Assembly: GCA_903845215.1 (NCBI GenBank)
Contig: CAIMWI010000042.1
Location: forward strand, 1 to 64,000
Direction of reading: 5' to 3'
DNA length: 64,000 nucleotides
DNA from: an uncultured Rhodobacterales bacterium
Lineage (GTDB): Bacteria > Pseudomonadota > Alphaproteobacteria > Rhodobacterales > Rhodobacteraceae
Positions within the stretch are counted from its first letter, which is position 1. Each line of letters opens with the position of its first letter. A program made the position numbers and the translations under genes. The notes beneath the pieces were generated by a model that worked only from the letters and a program-made list of their open reading frames with translations, had not been told where the DNA came from and did no database searches. Shown piece after piece: positions 53,792 through 63,275 of this stretch.

Positions 53792-54103
53792 ATGCCTTGG
53801 ATTGACGCCTGCGCCACGTCCGATATCGACGCCGAAGATCTGATCCGCTTTGACCATGCGGGGGCGACCTATGCGATCTACCATTCCCCCGATGGCAAGT
53901 TTTACGCCACCGCCGGAAAATGCACCCATGAAGACGTGCATCTGGCCGATGGCTTGGTGATGGATCACCTGATCGAATGCCCCAAGCACAACGGCCAGTT
54001 TGACTACCGCACAGGCGAGGCCAAGCGTGCCCCCGTCTGCATCAACCTGAAAACCTTCAAAACCAAGGTCGAAGGCACGCGCGTTTACATCGAGGTGGCG
54101 TGA
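53792..54103 (+). CDS. mocE: MocE-family Rieske-type [2Fe-2S] ferredoxin
   Basis: 103 residues. The Rieske ligands are Cys44-His46 (CTH) and Cys63-His66 (CPKH). It should deliver electrons to the adjacent di-iron oxygenase. No MocF-type reductase is encoded here, so a shared reductase is needed. It is 15 nt after the oxygenase gene and its stop shares a base with the next start. Confidence 0.9.
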   Translation: MPWIDACATSDIDAEDLIRFDHAGATYAIYHSPDGKFYATAGKCTHEDVHLADGLVMDHLIECPKHNGQFDYRTGEAKRAPVCINLKTFKTKVEGTRVYIEVA

Positions 54104-54906
54104 TGGCCCAACGCCCCACAGTTGCCGACCTGATGGCCAATCGTGGCCGCCACCAATACGCCATGCTGCGCGTCGAAACGCTGGACGAGGCGGCAGCCGC
54201 CGCCGCCGCAGGGGTGGAGCTGTTCTCGATCCCCCCTGCCATGATCCACGATCGCCGCTTTCGCGAGGTCGCCCCCCATGCCTTTGCCTTTCCCGGTGAC
54301 AATTTCTATGAAATCGGCGGCACGGATGATTTTCTGCGCTGGGCTTTGCCGCTGTATAAGGCGGGGGCGGATGGGGTTTACTGTTCCGGCTCGCTTAAAA
54401 CCGTGCGCGAGTTGGCCGACCATGCCATTCCGGTCTGCGGCCATGTCGGCTTGATCCCGTCCAAGGCCACGTGGACGGGCGGGTTCAAAGCCGTCGGCAA
54501 AACGCTAGATAGCGCCAAGCGGGTCTGGGACCAATGCGTAGCCCTCGCCGATGCCGGGGCCTTTGCGGTCGAGATAGAGGTGGTGCCCCATTCCATCACC
54601 CAAGCCATCGCCGAACATACCGACCTGTTCTTGATTTCCATGGGGGCTGGCGCGGGTGGTCATGCGCAATATCTGTTCAGCGACGATGTGCTGGGCCAAA
54701 ACAGCGGCCATGTGCCGCGCCATGCCAAGGTTTACGCCAATTTCGCCGCCGAACATGCCCGCCTGCAAGCCCTGCGGATCGAGGCGATGACCCGCTTTGC
54801 CCAAGATGTGCATTCGGGGGCCTATCCTGCGCCGCAATATCTGGTCGACTCGCAGGCCGATGTCGTGGCCGCGTTCCGCGACTGGCTGGGCGGCCAGACC
54901 CGTTAA
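54103..54906 (+). CDS. divergent PanB-like (ketopantoate hydroxymethyltransferase family) protein
   Basis: 267 residues. Relation to PanB is seen in CGHVGLIPS, IEVVP, the MGAGAGGHAQ segment and the KVYANFAAEH tail. However, the metal-binding VGDS motif of PanB is replaced by FSIPPAM near residue 43, and the DGQ of the GAGxxxDGQ loop is HAQ, so the usual Mg-ketoacid site is altered. True PanB transfers a one-carbon unit from methylene-tetrahydrofolate. Here the gene overlaps mocE, suggesting a part in the fate of the released one-carbon unit or in another aldol-type step. A pantothenate role is unlikely. Confidence 0.7.
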   Translation: MAQRPTVADLMANRGRHQYAMLRVETLDEAAAAAAAGVELFSIPPAMIHDRRFREVAPHAFAFPGDNFYEIGGTDDFLRWALPLYKAGADGVYCSGSLKTVRELADHAIPVCGHVGLIPSKATWTGGFKAVGKTLDSAKRVWDQCVALADAGAFAVEIEVVPHSITQAIAEHTDLFLISMGAGAGGHAQYLFSDDVLGQNSGHVPRHAKVYANFAAEHARLQALRIEAMTRFAQDVHSGAYPAPQYLVDSQADVVAAFRDWLGGQTR

Positions 54907-54936
54907 TCGCCGCGGCAGAGCGCCGCAAAGCCTGCG

Positions 54937-57450
54937 CTACTCTGCCTGCCGAAGCACCGCCGCCGGACGCGCCGACAGGGGCGCCCATGCAAAGACCACG
55001 CCCGCCGCCAAAGTGGCGAGCATACCGCCCAGAACCACCGACAGGGCCGACCACATTTCAAACCGATAGGGCAAGTCCATCACCAGCCGCAGCGTGGCCC
55101 AACCGCCCAAGGCCCCTGCCCCCATCGCAACCGCCCCCGCAGCCGCGCCCATCAAGGCCGACCGCAGCGCAAAGCTGGCCAAAACCCGCCCGCGCGTGGC
55201 CCCCAAGACCCGCAAAACCGCCGCCTCGCGCATCCGCGCGGGGACGCCTGCTGCAGCCCCACCCACCAGCACCACCAACCCCGTGACCAAAACTGCCCCT
55301 GCGGCCAGAACCGTGGCGGTGGCGATGGCTGACAAAGCCTCAACCGCGCGGCCGATTGCTTCTTTCATCGCAATGGCTGTGATGTTGGGGAACGTGTCAG
55401 AGGCTTGGCGCAAGATATCCGCCTCAGCCTCGGGTGCAGCATAGACGGTGGCGATCGAGCTGTGCGGGGCCCCTGCCACCGCTGCCGGATTGATTGCCAT
55501 GATAAAGCCCATCCCCGCGCCAGAGAAGTCGACCTTGCGAAACGAGGTGATCGTGGCCGCAATATCGCGGCCCAAGATGTTGACAATCACCTGATCGCCC
55601 AGGTTCAAGTGCATCTCTGCCGCCTCGGTCGCCGCAAAGGAAATCTGCGCGGGACCTTTGTAGTCTTTGGGCCACCAAGCGCCGTCGGTCACCGTTGTGC
55701 CTTCGGGCGGGGTGTCGGAAAACGTGATCCCGCGATCCCCCGTCACCACCCAATGATCGCCCACCACATCGCGCGCCTTGCGCCCGTTGATCTGCGTCAG
55801 AATGCCGCGCAGCATCGGGGCGGTTTGCACTTGGGTGACGGCGGGGTTGCCGGTCATAAGGGCATCAAACGGCGCAAGTTGGGCGTCTTGGATATCCATG
55901 AAGAAAAAGCTTGGGGCCTTGGCGGGCAGATCACGGGCGATGGCGGCGCGGAAATTGGCGTCGATCTGGCCAACCACGGCCAGAACCGACAGGCCAAGCC
56001 CCAACGACAGGATAACCGCCTGCACCTCTGACCTTGGCCCGCCCATCGCGGCCAGCGCCCAGCGCAGCGCAGGCCGACCCGTCACAAAACCCAACCGCGC
56101 CGCCGCCCGCGCCAGATGTTTGACGCCAAGCCCCGCCGCCGCCAACACCGCCAAAGCCGCAAAGACCCCGCCCAACGTGCCCAAGGCCAAGCTGGCATTG
56201 CCCGAAAACCAAACCGCGCCGCCAACAAACAGCGCCAAAAGGGCACCCATCCAAACCAGATGCGCGGGCTTGGGCCAAACCCGCTCGGCCGTGCCCCTAT
56301 ATAAAGAAGTGACACGCTGGCGCACCGCTTGGGCCAAGGGCCACAGCGCAAACAGCAGCCCGCTGACCATGCCGTAAAAGGCCGCCTGCACCAGCGGGGC
56401 GGGATACAGCCCAATAGCCACCGGAAAGGGCATCAGCTTGACCAAAAGCGGTGCCCCCGCGATCAAACCGCCTGCCCCCAAAACCAGCCCCAACCCCACG
56501 CCAATCGCGCAAATCACCGCGATCTGGATCAGATAGACGCGCAGCACCAAAGCCCCTTGTGCCCCCAGCACCTTTAGCGTGGCAATCGTGGCCACCCGCG
56601 CCGCCATAAAGGCCCGCACCGCCGAGGCCACGCCCACCCCGCCCACAGCCAGCCCCGCAAGGCCAATCAAAATCAGAAAAGACCCCAAGCGATCGACAAA
56701 TTTCTCGACCCCGCGCGCGGCATTGCGCTTGTCTGACCACGTCATGCCCTTATCGCGAAACGCCGTCTCAGCCGCCTTTTGCAGCGCGTCCAGATCAGCG
56801 CCCGCGGGTAGGATCAGGCGGTAATCTGTTTCATATAGCGTGCCGGGCGCGATCAGCCCCGATTGTGCCAGATCGGCCGTGCGCACCAAGGTGCGTGGGC
56901 CAAGGCTAAAGCCTGCGGTCGCGCTATCAGGTTCACGCAGCAGCACAGCGCCTAAGCGAAACGTCTGGTTCCCAAGTTTGAACGTATCACCAACCTTCAA
57001 CCCCAACCTTTCGGCAAGGATCTTTTCCATCACTCCGCCCGGCATCCCGCCCTGCGGCGCAAAGGCCTGTGCCAGCGTGCCCGCCTGCAACCCCACCGCT
57101 CCTATCAAGGGCCAAGCATCATCCACCGCCTTCACCTGCGTCAGGGCGGGGTCCTCCCCTGCCACGGCAAGCGAGCGGAAATCGACAATCTCTGACACGC
57201 GCAAGGCGTGTTCGCCCATCCAAGCCTTTTCGTCATCCGAAGCGAAACGGTAGGTGAAATGCATTTGCGCATCGCCGCCCAAAAGCACGCCGCCTTGATC
57301 GGCCAAACCGCCCTGAATGGCTGCGCGCAGCAACCCCACGGCAGCAATCGCCCCGACGCCCAGCGCAAGGCACAAGATCAGCACGCGAAATCCCGCCAAA
57401 CCGCCGCGCAGCTCGCGCCGCGCCAAGCGCCATGCCAAGGCCCACATCAT
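54937..57450 (-). CDS. FtsX/YbbP-type ABC transporter permease
   Basis: 837 residues with one N-terminal span, two clusters of three spans (near 250-370 and 690-830) and a middle pair, plus large periplasmic domains, as in YbbP/LolE-like proteins. It pairs with the ATPase encoded just upstream (4-nt overlap). Substrates are unknown; the YbbAP system next to tesA in E. coli has the same arrangement and is thought to move hydrophobic compounds. Confidence 0.9.
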   Translation of the reverse strand: MMWALAWRLARRELRGGLAGFRVLILCLALGVGAIAAVGLLRAAIQGGLADQGGVLLGGDAQMHFTYRFASDDEKAWMGEHALRVSEIVDFRSLAVAGEDPALTQVKAVDDAWPLIGAVGLQAGTLAQAFAPQGGMPGGVMEKILAERLGLKVGDTFKLGNQTFRLGAVLLREPDSATAGFSLGPRTLVRTADLAQSGLIAPGTLYETDYRLILPAGADLDALQKAAETAFRDKGMTWSDKRNAARGVEKFVDRLGSFLILIGLAGLAVGGVGVASAVRAFMAARVATIATLKVLGAQGALVLRVYLIQIAVICAIGVGLGLVLGAGGLIAGAPLLVKLMPFPVAIGLYPAPLVQAAFYGMVSGLLFALWPLAQAVRQRVTSLYRGTAERVWPKPAHLVWMGALLALFVGGAVWFSGNASLALGTLGGVFAALAVLAAAGLGVKHLARAAARLGFVTGRPALRWALAAMGGPRSEVQAVILSLGLGLSVLAVVGQIDANFRAAIARDLPAKAPSFFFMDIQDAQLAPFDALMTGNPAVTQVQTAPMLRGILTQINGRKARDVVGDHWVVTGDRGITFSDTPPEGTTVTDGAWWPKDYKGPAQISFAATEAAEMHLNLGDQVIVNILGRDIAATITSFRKVDFSGAGMGFIMAINPAAVAGAPHSSIATVYAAPEAEADILRQASDTFPNITAIAMKEAIGRAVEALSAIATATVLAAGAVLVTGLVVLVGGAAAGVPARMREAAVLRVLGATRGRVLASFALRSALMGAAAGAVAMGAGALGGWATLRLVMDLPYRFEMWSALSVVLGGMLATLAAGVVFAWAPLSARPAAVLRQAE

Positions 57451-58112
57451 GCCAAAAGCCCATCGGCCAGCTTCAACACCCGATCACAGCGCGCCGCGAG
57501 GTCGGGTGCATGGGTCACCATCACCAAAGTCGCCCCATGCGCATCGCGCAGATCAAACAGCAGGTCCATAATGGCCGCGCCATTGGCGGCATCCAGATTG
57601 CCCGTCGGCTCATCGGCCAACAACAGCTTAGGCCGACTGACCGAGGCGCGGGCAAGGGCCACGCGTTGCTGTTCGCCCCCAGACAACTGGCTGGGATAGT
57701 GGCCCGCCCTTGCCCCAAGCCCCACACGGCCCAATTCGGTGCGCGCACGGGCGAAGGCATCCGCCTCTCCGGCAATTTCCAAGGGGACGGCGACGTTTTC
57801 AAGGGCAGTTAATGTCGGAATTAGGTGGAAGCTTTGGAAGACCACGCCCATATTGCCTCGGCGGAACCGTGCCAAAGCGTCCTCGTCCAGACGGGTCAGA
57901 TCTTGACCAAGGGCGCTGACACGCCCGCTTGTGGCGCGTTCTAATCCGGCCATCACCATAAGGAGCGAGGATTTGCCCGACCCAGACGGCCCGATCAAGG
58001 CAAGGCTTTCGCCGGCTGTCACGGCCAACGAAATGCCGCGCAAAATATCCACCGCGCCGGCATTGCCGTTCAGCCGCAGGTGGACATCTTGCAAATCTAA
58101 CACAGTCGTCAT
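57447..58112 (-). CDS. YbbA/LolD-type ABC transporter ATPase
   Basis: 221 residues. Walker A GPSGSGKS, the signature LSGGEQQR and Walker B LLLADEPTGNLD mark the MacB/LolD class. ATG 58112 is shared in antiparallel fashion with the tesA ATG: the two start codons overlap in CATGAC. It precedes the FtsX-type permease with an ATGA overlap. Confidence 0.92.
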   Translation of the reverse strand: MTTVLDLQDVHLRLNGNAGAVDILRGISLAVTAGESLALIGPSGSGKSSLLMVMAGLERATSGRVSALGQDLTRLDEDALARFRRGNMGVVFQSFHLIPTLTALENVAVPLEIAGEADAFARARTELGRVGLGARAGHYPSQLSGGEQQRVALARASVSRPKLLLADEPTGNLDAANGAAIMDLLFDLRDAHGATLVMVTHAPDLAARCDRVLKLADGLLA

Positions 58113-58779
58113 GACACCCACCTTTACCCGTTTGACCTCATATGGGCTGATCCGGGCGTTGCGCAATGTCACGATCGCGTTATTGCTGGCAAGTCCCGCC
58201 CAAGCCGCCACAATTGCCGCTTTGGGCGACAGTTTGACCCAAGGCTACGGGCTTTCACCGGAAGAAGGCTTTGTGCCGCAGTTGCAGGCATGGTTGGCCG
58301 CCCAAGGCCAGAGCGTCACCGTGCAAAACGCCGGCGTGTCGGGCGATACGTCTGCGGGCGGCCTCGCACGGCTGGATTGGACCCTTGCGCCCGAGGTGCA
58401 AGGCCTGATCGTCACCCTTGGCGCCAATGACATGCTGCGCGGGCTAGACCCCGCCCAGACCCGCGCCAATCTGGACGCTATTTTGCAAGGGGCCAAGGCC
58501 AAGAACATTCCGGTGCTGCTGATCGGCCTGCAGGCTGCGGGCAACTATGGCCCAGATTATAAGGCCCAGTTTGACGCCATCTATCCCGACCTTGCCGCCC
58601 AATATCATGTGCTGCTTGCCCCGGGCTTTTTTGTCCCCTTGCTGGCCAAATCCCCCGACCCCACCGCTGTGACGACCTATCTGCAACCAGACGGATTGCA
58701 TCCCAATGCCCAAGGTGTTGAGGTGATTGTCGATGCCATCGGCCCTTATGTGCTGGACCTGCTTAAGGAAATTCCATGA
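58111..58779 (+). CDS. tesA: TesA-like periplasmic arylesterase (GDSL/SGNH hydrolase)
   Basis: 222 residues. A signal peptide (RALRNVTIALLLASPAQAA) is followed by the SGNH blocks: GDSLTQGYG (Ser), GVSGDTS, LGANDMLRG and DGLHPN (Asp-His). It acts in the periplasm on esters or thioesters, and E. coli TesA also has protease I and lysophospholipase activity. The start overlaps the divergent ATPase start; a TTG at 58132 or 58171 could also serve, since no clear Shine-Dalgarno precedes 58111. Its stop overlaps the next gene (ATGA). Confidence 0.88.
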   Translation: MTPTFTRLTSYGLIRALRNVTIALLLASPAQAATIAALGDSLTQGYGLSPEEGFVPQLQAWLAAQGQSVTVQNAGVSGDTSAGGLARLDWTLAPEVQGLIVTLGANDMLRGLDPAQTRANLDAILQGAKAKNIPVLLIGLQAAGNYGPDYKAQFDAIYPDLAAQYHVLLAPGFFVPLLAKSPDPTAVTTYLQPDGLHPNAQGVEVIVDAIGPYVLDLLKEIP

Positions 58780-60191
58780 CCCTGCTTGATGATCTGGCCG
58801 CCCTGCTAGGCCCCGCCCATGTGCTGACCGGCCCCGACCTTGCCAAATACACCGGCGACTGGAGCGGGCATTACCACCCCAACCCAATAGCCGTCGCCCG
58901 CCCCGCCAATACGGCAGAGGTGGCAGCGGTCTTGCGATGTGCAGCACAGCATAAAACACCCGTGATCCCCGTTTCCGGCCTGACGGGACTTGTGGGCGGG
59001 GCGATGACCAACGGCGGCTTGATGCTGTCGATCGAACGGCTGAACAAAATCCGCGAGATCCGCCCCTCCACCCGCATCGCGATTGTCGAGGCCGGGGTGG
59101 TGCTGCAAACACTGCACGATGCGGCCGAGGCGCAGGGCTTGTACTTCCCCCTGTGGTTTGGCGCGCGTGGGTCGGCGATGATTGGCGGGGTTTTGTCGAC
59201 CAATGCGGGTGGGTCGAACGTGGTGCGCTATGGGTCCACCCGCGCGCTGTGCTTGGGGCTAGAGGTGGTTTTGCCCGATGGGCGCATCTTGAACCTGATG
59301 TCGGAACTGCACAAAAACAATTCGGGCTACGATCTGCGGCAAATGTTCATCGGGGCCGAGGGCACGCTGGGGGTGATCACCGCCGCCGTGATGAAACTGG
59401 TGCCGCGCCCCAAAGCCTATGCCACGGCAACACTGGCGGCACGCAGCCTGCCTGATGCGCTAGACCTGCTTAACCGCTTGCAAGAGGCCTCGGGCGGCGC
59501 GGTCGAGGCGTTTGAATATATGCCTGCAAGCTATATGCAGCGCCTGTCCGAATGCCGCCCCGACATTCGCCTGCCGTTTGATCGGCGCTATGAGACCAAC
59601 ATTCTGGTCGAAATCGCAGCCATTGCCCCCAAAGACTACACCCCCAAGGCCGATGGCACCGTGCCCGTGGTGGCCCTTCTGGAAGACACGCTTGCAACGC
59701 TGATCGAAACCGGCGCTGTCTTGGATGCCGAGATCGCCCAGAACGACGCCCAGCGCCTTGCCATGTGGAAACGCCGCGAGCTGGCGGCCGAGATCACGAT
59801 CGACCGGCAACCCACCATCGACACCGACATCGCCCTGCCCCTACATCTGGTGCCCGAATTCTTCACCCGCTTTGATGCCCGCCTGCCAGCACTCGATGCG
59901 GGAGCTGACACGATCAGCGTGGCGCATCTGGGGGATGGCAATGTGCACTTCACCGTATACCCCACCCGCAACGACCCCGCGCTGTATGATGCCGTGGTGG
60001 AAGCGGTCGAGGATATCGTGGCAGACTTGGGCGGCAGCTTTAGCGCCGAACATGGGGTTGGGTTGTCAAAGCTCAACAGCATGGCACGGCGCAAAGACCC
60101 CGTGGCGCTGGATGTGATGCGCGCGGTCAAAGCGGCGTTGGATCCGGCAGGACTGATGAACCCGGGCAAGGTTATTCCGGCGAACGGGTAA
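58776..60191 (+). CDS. FAD-linked D-2-hydroxyacid (lactate/glycolate/hydroxyglutarate) dehydrogenase
   Basis: 471 residues of the VAO/PCMH flavoprotein family. The PP-loop SGLTGLVGGA lies near residues 69-78 and the FAD pattern FGARGSAMIGGVLSTNAGG follows. The C-terminal domain has SVAHLGDGNVHFTVYP with the metal-binding His, and AEHGVG. The enzyme oxidises a D-2-hydroxyacid and passes electrons to a membrane or ETF acceptor. It overlaps tesA by 4 nt. Confidence 0.88.
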   Translation: MTLLDDLAALLGPAHVLTGPDLAKYTGDWSGHYHPNPIAVARPANTAEVAAVLRCAAQHKTPVIPVSGLTGLVGGAMTNGGLMLSIERLNKIREIRPSTRIAIVEAGVVLQTLHDAAEAQGLYFPLWFGARGSAMIGGVLSTNAGGSNVVRYGSTRALCLGLEVVLPDGRILNLMSELHKNNSGYDLRQMFIGAEGTLGVITAAVMKLVPRPKAYATATLAARSLPDALDLLNRLQEASGGAVEAFEYMPASYMQRLSECRPDIRLPFDRRYETNILVEIAAIAPKDYTPKADGTVPVVALLEDTLATLIETGAVLDAEIAQNDAQRLAMWKRRELAAEITIDRQPTIDTDIALPLHLVPEFFTRFDARLPALDAGADTISVAHLGDGNVHFTVYPTRNDPALYDAVVEAVEDIVADLGGSFSAEHGVGLSKLNSMARRKDPVALDVMRAVKAALDPAGLMNPGKVIPANG

Positions 60192-60212
60192 AACCGCTGC
60201 CCGTCCCAAGAC

Positions 60213-60233
60213 CGATTTTTCGGCGAAAAATCG
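60213..60233. repeat. 21-bp palindrome CGATTTTTC-GGC-GAAAAATCG
   Basis: Perfect 9-bp arms with a 3-nt loop, 22 nt after the dehydrogenase stop. It could fold as a terminator. It is one of three near-identical copies in 3.3 kb. The 269-nt stretch 60192-60460 holds two of them and no gene I can support. Confidence 0.75.
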
Positions 60234-60345
60234 CGTTGCGCCATGGGGTCAGCCCAAAGGGGCGTTCATCGCGCCAGGCTCGGGGTTTTGGCGCAAAGGC
60301 CTCACGATCAAAGATGGTTCCAAAGCGACCACTGGACACGCCGCC

Positions 60346-60366
60346 CGATTTTTCGCAGAAAAATCG
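60346..60366. repeat. 21-bp palindrome CGATTTTTC-GCA-GAAAAATCG
   Basis: Identical arms to the copy at 60213, with loop GCA. It lies about 95 nt from the hydratase stop, in the same convergent gap. Confidence 0.75.
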
Positions 60367-60460
60367 ACTTGCACCCACCCGTCAGCGGAAGAGAGCGTCA
60401 AAAGAACCTTACGCCGCCAAATCACAAGGCGCCGCGCCAGATCGGGCTTTAGGAAACAAC

Positions 60461-61255
60461 CTACTTCCCCTTCCAAACCGGATCGCGCTTTTCGGCAAAG
60501 GCGCGCGCGCCTTCTAGCTGATCCTCGCTGGAATACAGCTTATCCACCGTCACAAGCTGGCGCTTGGTCACACGGTTGAGCGCGTCTTGAAAGCGCAAGG
60601 CCTCGGCCTCGCGCACGACTTCCTTGATCGCGGCGTAAACCAGCGGCGGGCCCGATTCCAGCACGCGGGCCAGATCCCAAGCCTTGCCCAGAAGCGCGGC
60701 GGGGGTGCAAATCTCTTTCACAATCCCCCAGCGCAGCGCCTCTTCGGCGTCAAACCAGCGGCCAGTTAAAAGCAGGTCCATCGCCACATGATAAGGAATG
60801 CGCTTGGGCAATTTGATTGACGCCGCATCCGCCACCGTGCCCGACCGGATTTCCGGCAAAGCAAAAGTGGCGTTGTCGCTGCACAAGATCAAATCCGCCG
60901 ACAGGGCCAGTTCCAACCCACCGCCGCAGCAAATGCCGTTCACCGCCGCGATCACCGGCTTGTTCAGGTTGGGAAGTTCCTGCAAACCGCCAAATCCGCC
61001 CACGCCGTAATCGCCGTCGACGGCATCACCGCCGGCTGCGGCTTTCAGATCCCAGCCCGGGCAAAAGAACTTCTCGCCCTCGGCCCGCAGGATGCAAACG
61101 CGCAGGCTGTCATCATCGCGAAAGGCGCGAAAGGTCAGGCCCATCAGGCGGCTGGTGGCCAGATCAATGGCATTGGCCTTGGGGCGGTCAAGCGTGACCT
61201 CTAAGATCGCGCCTTCGCGGCGGGTTTTGATCGGGCCTTGGGCAGACATGTCCAT
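60461..61255 (-). CDS. enoyl-CoA hydratase, carnitinyl-CoA dehydratase (CaiD)-like
   Basis: 264 residues of the crotonase fold. The oxyanion-hole segment GICCGGGLELALSADLIL and the ALPEIRSGTV active-site loop are typical of the CaiD branch. It would interconvert carnitinyl-CoA and crotonobetainyl-CoA or act on a related short acyl-CoA. ATG 61255 is 1 nt after the ligase stop and follows AGGAGG by 7 nt; the longer frame to 61336 is not needed. Confidence 0.8.
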   Translation of the reverse strand: MDMSAQGPIKTRREGAILEVTLDRPKANAIDLATSRLMGLTFRAFRDDDSLRVCILRAEGEKFFCPGWDLKAAAGGDAVDGDYGVGGFGGLQELPNLNKPVIAAVNGICCGGGLELALSADLILCSDNATFALPEIRSGTVADAASIKLPKRIPYHVAMDLLLTGRWFDAEEALRWGIVKEICTPAALLGKAWDLARVLESGPPLVYAAIKEVVREAEALRFQDALNRVTKRQLVTVDKLYSSEDQLEGARAFAEKRDPVWKGK

Positions 61256-61256
61256 G

Positions 61257-63248
61257 TCAAACCCTCCTGATAAGGGCATCGACGGCCACGGCACCCTTTT
61301 GGCGCACGAGAACCGGATTGATTTCGATTTCTTCAAGACTGGTGTCGCTGGCCATCAAAGCGCCAAGCTGCAACGCCAGATCAGCCAAAGCCGCCATATC
61401 GGCCTTGGGCCGACCGCGGTAGCCATCCAGCAAGGGCCAAAGCCGCAGGCGGCGCAGGGCCGCGAGGATCTCGTCCGGCGACGCAGGCAAGATCAGCGTG
61501 ACTGTATCGGCCAAAACCTCGGCCGTCACCCCGCCCATCCCCAAGGTCAACGTCAACCCATAGATCGGGTCGCGCTGCAGGCCGACCAGAATCTCAGCCA
61601 CAGCACCACTGACCATCTCTTCCACCAGATAGCCGGTGGACCCGACCATTTCGGCCTGCCCCTCTAGGTTGCTCAAGCCCAAGCGCACCGCTCCGGCCTC
61701 GGTTTTATGGGCAAAGCCCAGACCCTTGAGCGCATAGGGTGCCGCCAACCCCGCAGCCGCCGCCGCAACCCCCGCAAGCGTTGGCGCGGTGACAGATTTG
61801 GGCACTGCAATGCCGCTTGCGGCCAGCAAAGCCTTGCCCTCGGCCTCGCTCAACAACCGCGTCTGGCGCGGCGCAAGGGCGGGCAAAGGCCGCCATCCCG
61901 CCGCCCCGCCGGGAATTTGTGCGGCTTTAATCGCAGCCAGGGCCGTCTCAAGCCCCATCAAAACGCACACCCCTTGCGATAAAAGCTGGGCGGCATAGGC
62001 TTCGTCAAAGTTCTCAGCCATCGAGGCGACGGGAAAGGCGGGCTTGCCCGTTTGGGCCTGAGCGGCCACGATGGCGTCGAAGGCCGGCTGATAACCCGCG
62101 GGATCACAACGATCGCCGCGCGGCATATCGATGATGTAGATGCCCGCATCATAGCCCGACAGCATGGTGGAGAACACATCCGTGGTGCGCGGGCCATCGC
62201 CCCAGATGAACGTGTGGTAATCCAGCGGATTGGCAATGGCCACGATCGGTCCTAAAATCTCGCCCAACCGGTCGCGGATCGGTGCTGGAACCGGCGGGAA
62301 GTCGATGCCAAAGGGTTCGGCCAAATCTGCCACCAACCCCGCCTCGCCGCCCGAACACGACAGCGAGCAGATCCGCGCCCCCAACCCCGTACCATGCACA
62401 TGGAAGATTTTAAGCGTCTCGATCAATTCGGAAGGCGAGTTCACCTCTGCCACACCAATCTGGCGCAAAAAGGCGCTCGACGCCGCGCCGCCCCCGGCGA
62501 GCGAAGCGGTGTGCGAGGCCGCAGCCTTCTGCGACAGGTCCGTCTTGCCAGATTTGATCAGGGCAATCCCCTTGCCCAAAACGCGCGCCTTTTCGGCCAA
62601 GGCGGCAAAGGCTGGGGCGTCGTCGATGCCTTCGACATAAAGCCCAAGGGCTGTCACCCGCGGATCATCCAGCACAGCGCCCGCAAGCTCGGCCAAGCCC
62701 ACCACGGCGGCATTGCCCAGACAGGCGACGTAAGCCACGGGCAAGCCACGCTTTTGCATCCCCAGATTGATGACGATGTTGGACGACTGGCTGACCAAAG
62801 CCACACCAGAGCTGACACGAACCCCGCCGTGCTGATCGGGCCACAACAAGGCCCCATCAAGATAATTGATCACCCCGTAACAATTCGGCCCCAAAATCGG
62901 CATATCCCCCGCCGCCGCCACCAACTTGGCCTGCAATTCCGGCTCGCCCGCCTCGGTCCACCCGCTGGCAAAACAAATCGACCCCCCGGCCCCCATGGCC
63001 GAAAGCTGTGCCACCACATCAACGGTGGCAAAGCGGTTCACACCGACAAAGGTCGCATCCGGAACGCCGGGCAGGTCGGCGAGGGACGCATAGGCCCTTA
63101 ACCCACCAATCTCGGCCTTGGTCGGGTGCACGGGCCAAACCTGCCCCGCAAAACCCATCTTGCGGCACTGCGCGATCACGTTCAATGCCCAACCCGCCCC
63201 CATGACAGCGATGGATTTGGGCCGCATCAAGCGGTCAAGACGGCTCAT
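61257..63248 (-). CDS. acetate--CoA ligase family (ADP-forming) acyl-CoA synthetase
   Basis: 663 residues. A CoA-binding Rossmann domain (KSIAVMGAGWAL) and two succinyl-CoA-synthetase-like domains with the phospho-His segment ASHTASLAGG come first. A C-terminal ATP-grasp domain (LSEAEGKALLAASGIAVPKS, PYALKGLGFAHKTE) follows. It forms an acyl-CoA from acid, ATP and CoA, giving ADP. The next gene encodes a CaiD-like hydratase and the upstream one an acyl-CoA dehydrogenase, so carnitine or crotonobetaine is a reasonable guess. ATG 63248 lies 56 nt after the dispersed-repeat core; a longer frame starting at 63410 reads through two repeats and is rejected. Confidence 0.85.
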   Translation of the reverse strand: MSRLDRLMRPKSIAVMGAGWALNVIAQCRKMGFAGQVWPVHPTKAEIGGLRAYASLADLPGVPDATFVGVNRFATVDVVAQLSAMGAGGSICFASGWTEAGEPELQAKLVAAAGDMPILGPNCYGVINYLDGALLWPDQHGGVRVSSGVALVSQSSNIVINLGMQKRGLPVAYVACLGNAAVVGLAELAGAVLDDPRVTALGLYVEGIDDAPAFAALAEKARVLGKGIALIKSGKTDLSQKAAASHTASLAGGGAASSAFLRQIGVAEVNSPSELIETLKIFHVHGTGLGARICSLSCSGGEAGLVADLAEPFGIDFPPVPAPIRDRLGEILGPIVAIANPLDYHTFIWGDGPRTTDVFSTMLSGYDAGIYIIDMPRGDRCDPAGYQPAFDAIVAAQAQTGKPAFPVASMAENFDEAYAAQLLSQGVCVLMGLETALAAIKAAQIPGGAAGWRPLPALAPRQTRLLSEAEGKALLAASGIAVPKSVTAPTLAGVAAAAAGLAAPYALKGLGFAHKTEAGAVRLGLSNLEGQAEMVGSTGYLVEEMVSGAVAEILVGLQRDPIYGLTLTLGMGGVTAEVLADTVTLILPASPDEILAALRRLRLWPLLDGYRGRPKADMAALADLALQLGALMASDTSLEEIEINPVLVRQKGAVAVDALIRRV

Positions 63249-63275
63249 GCCAAAACCCCGTATCCCTGACCCAAG

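Noticed and set aside
60192-60460. Short frames on both strands in the convergent gap
   Set aside because: They have no ribosome-binding sites or recognisable composition, and they cover the two palindromes.
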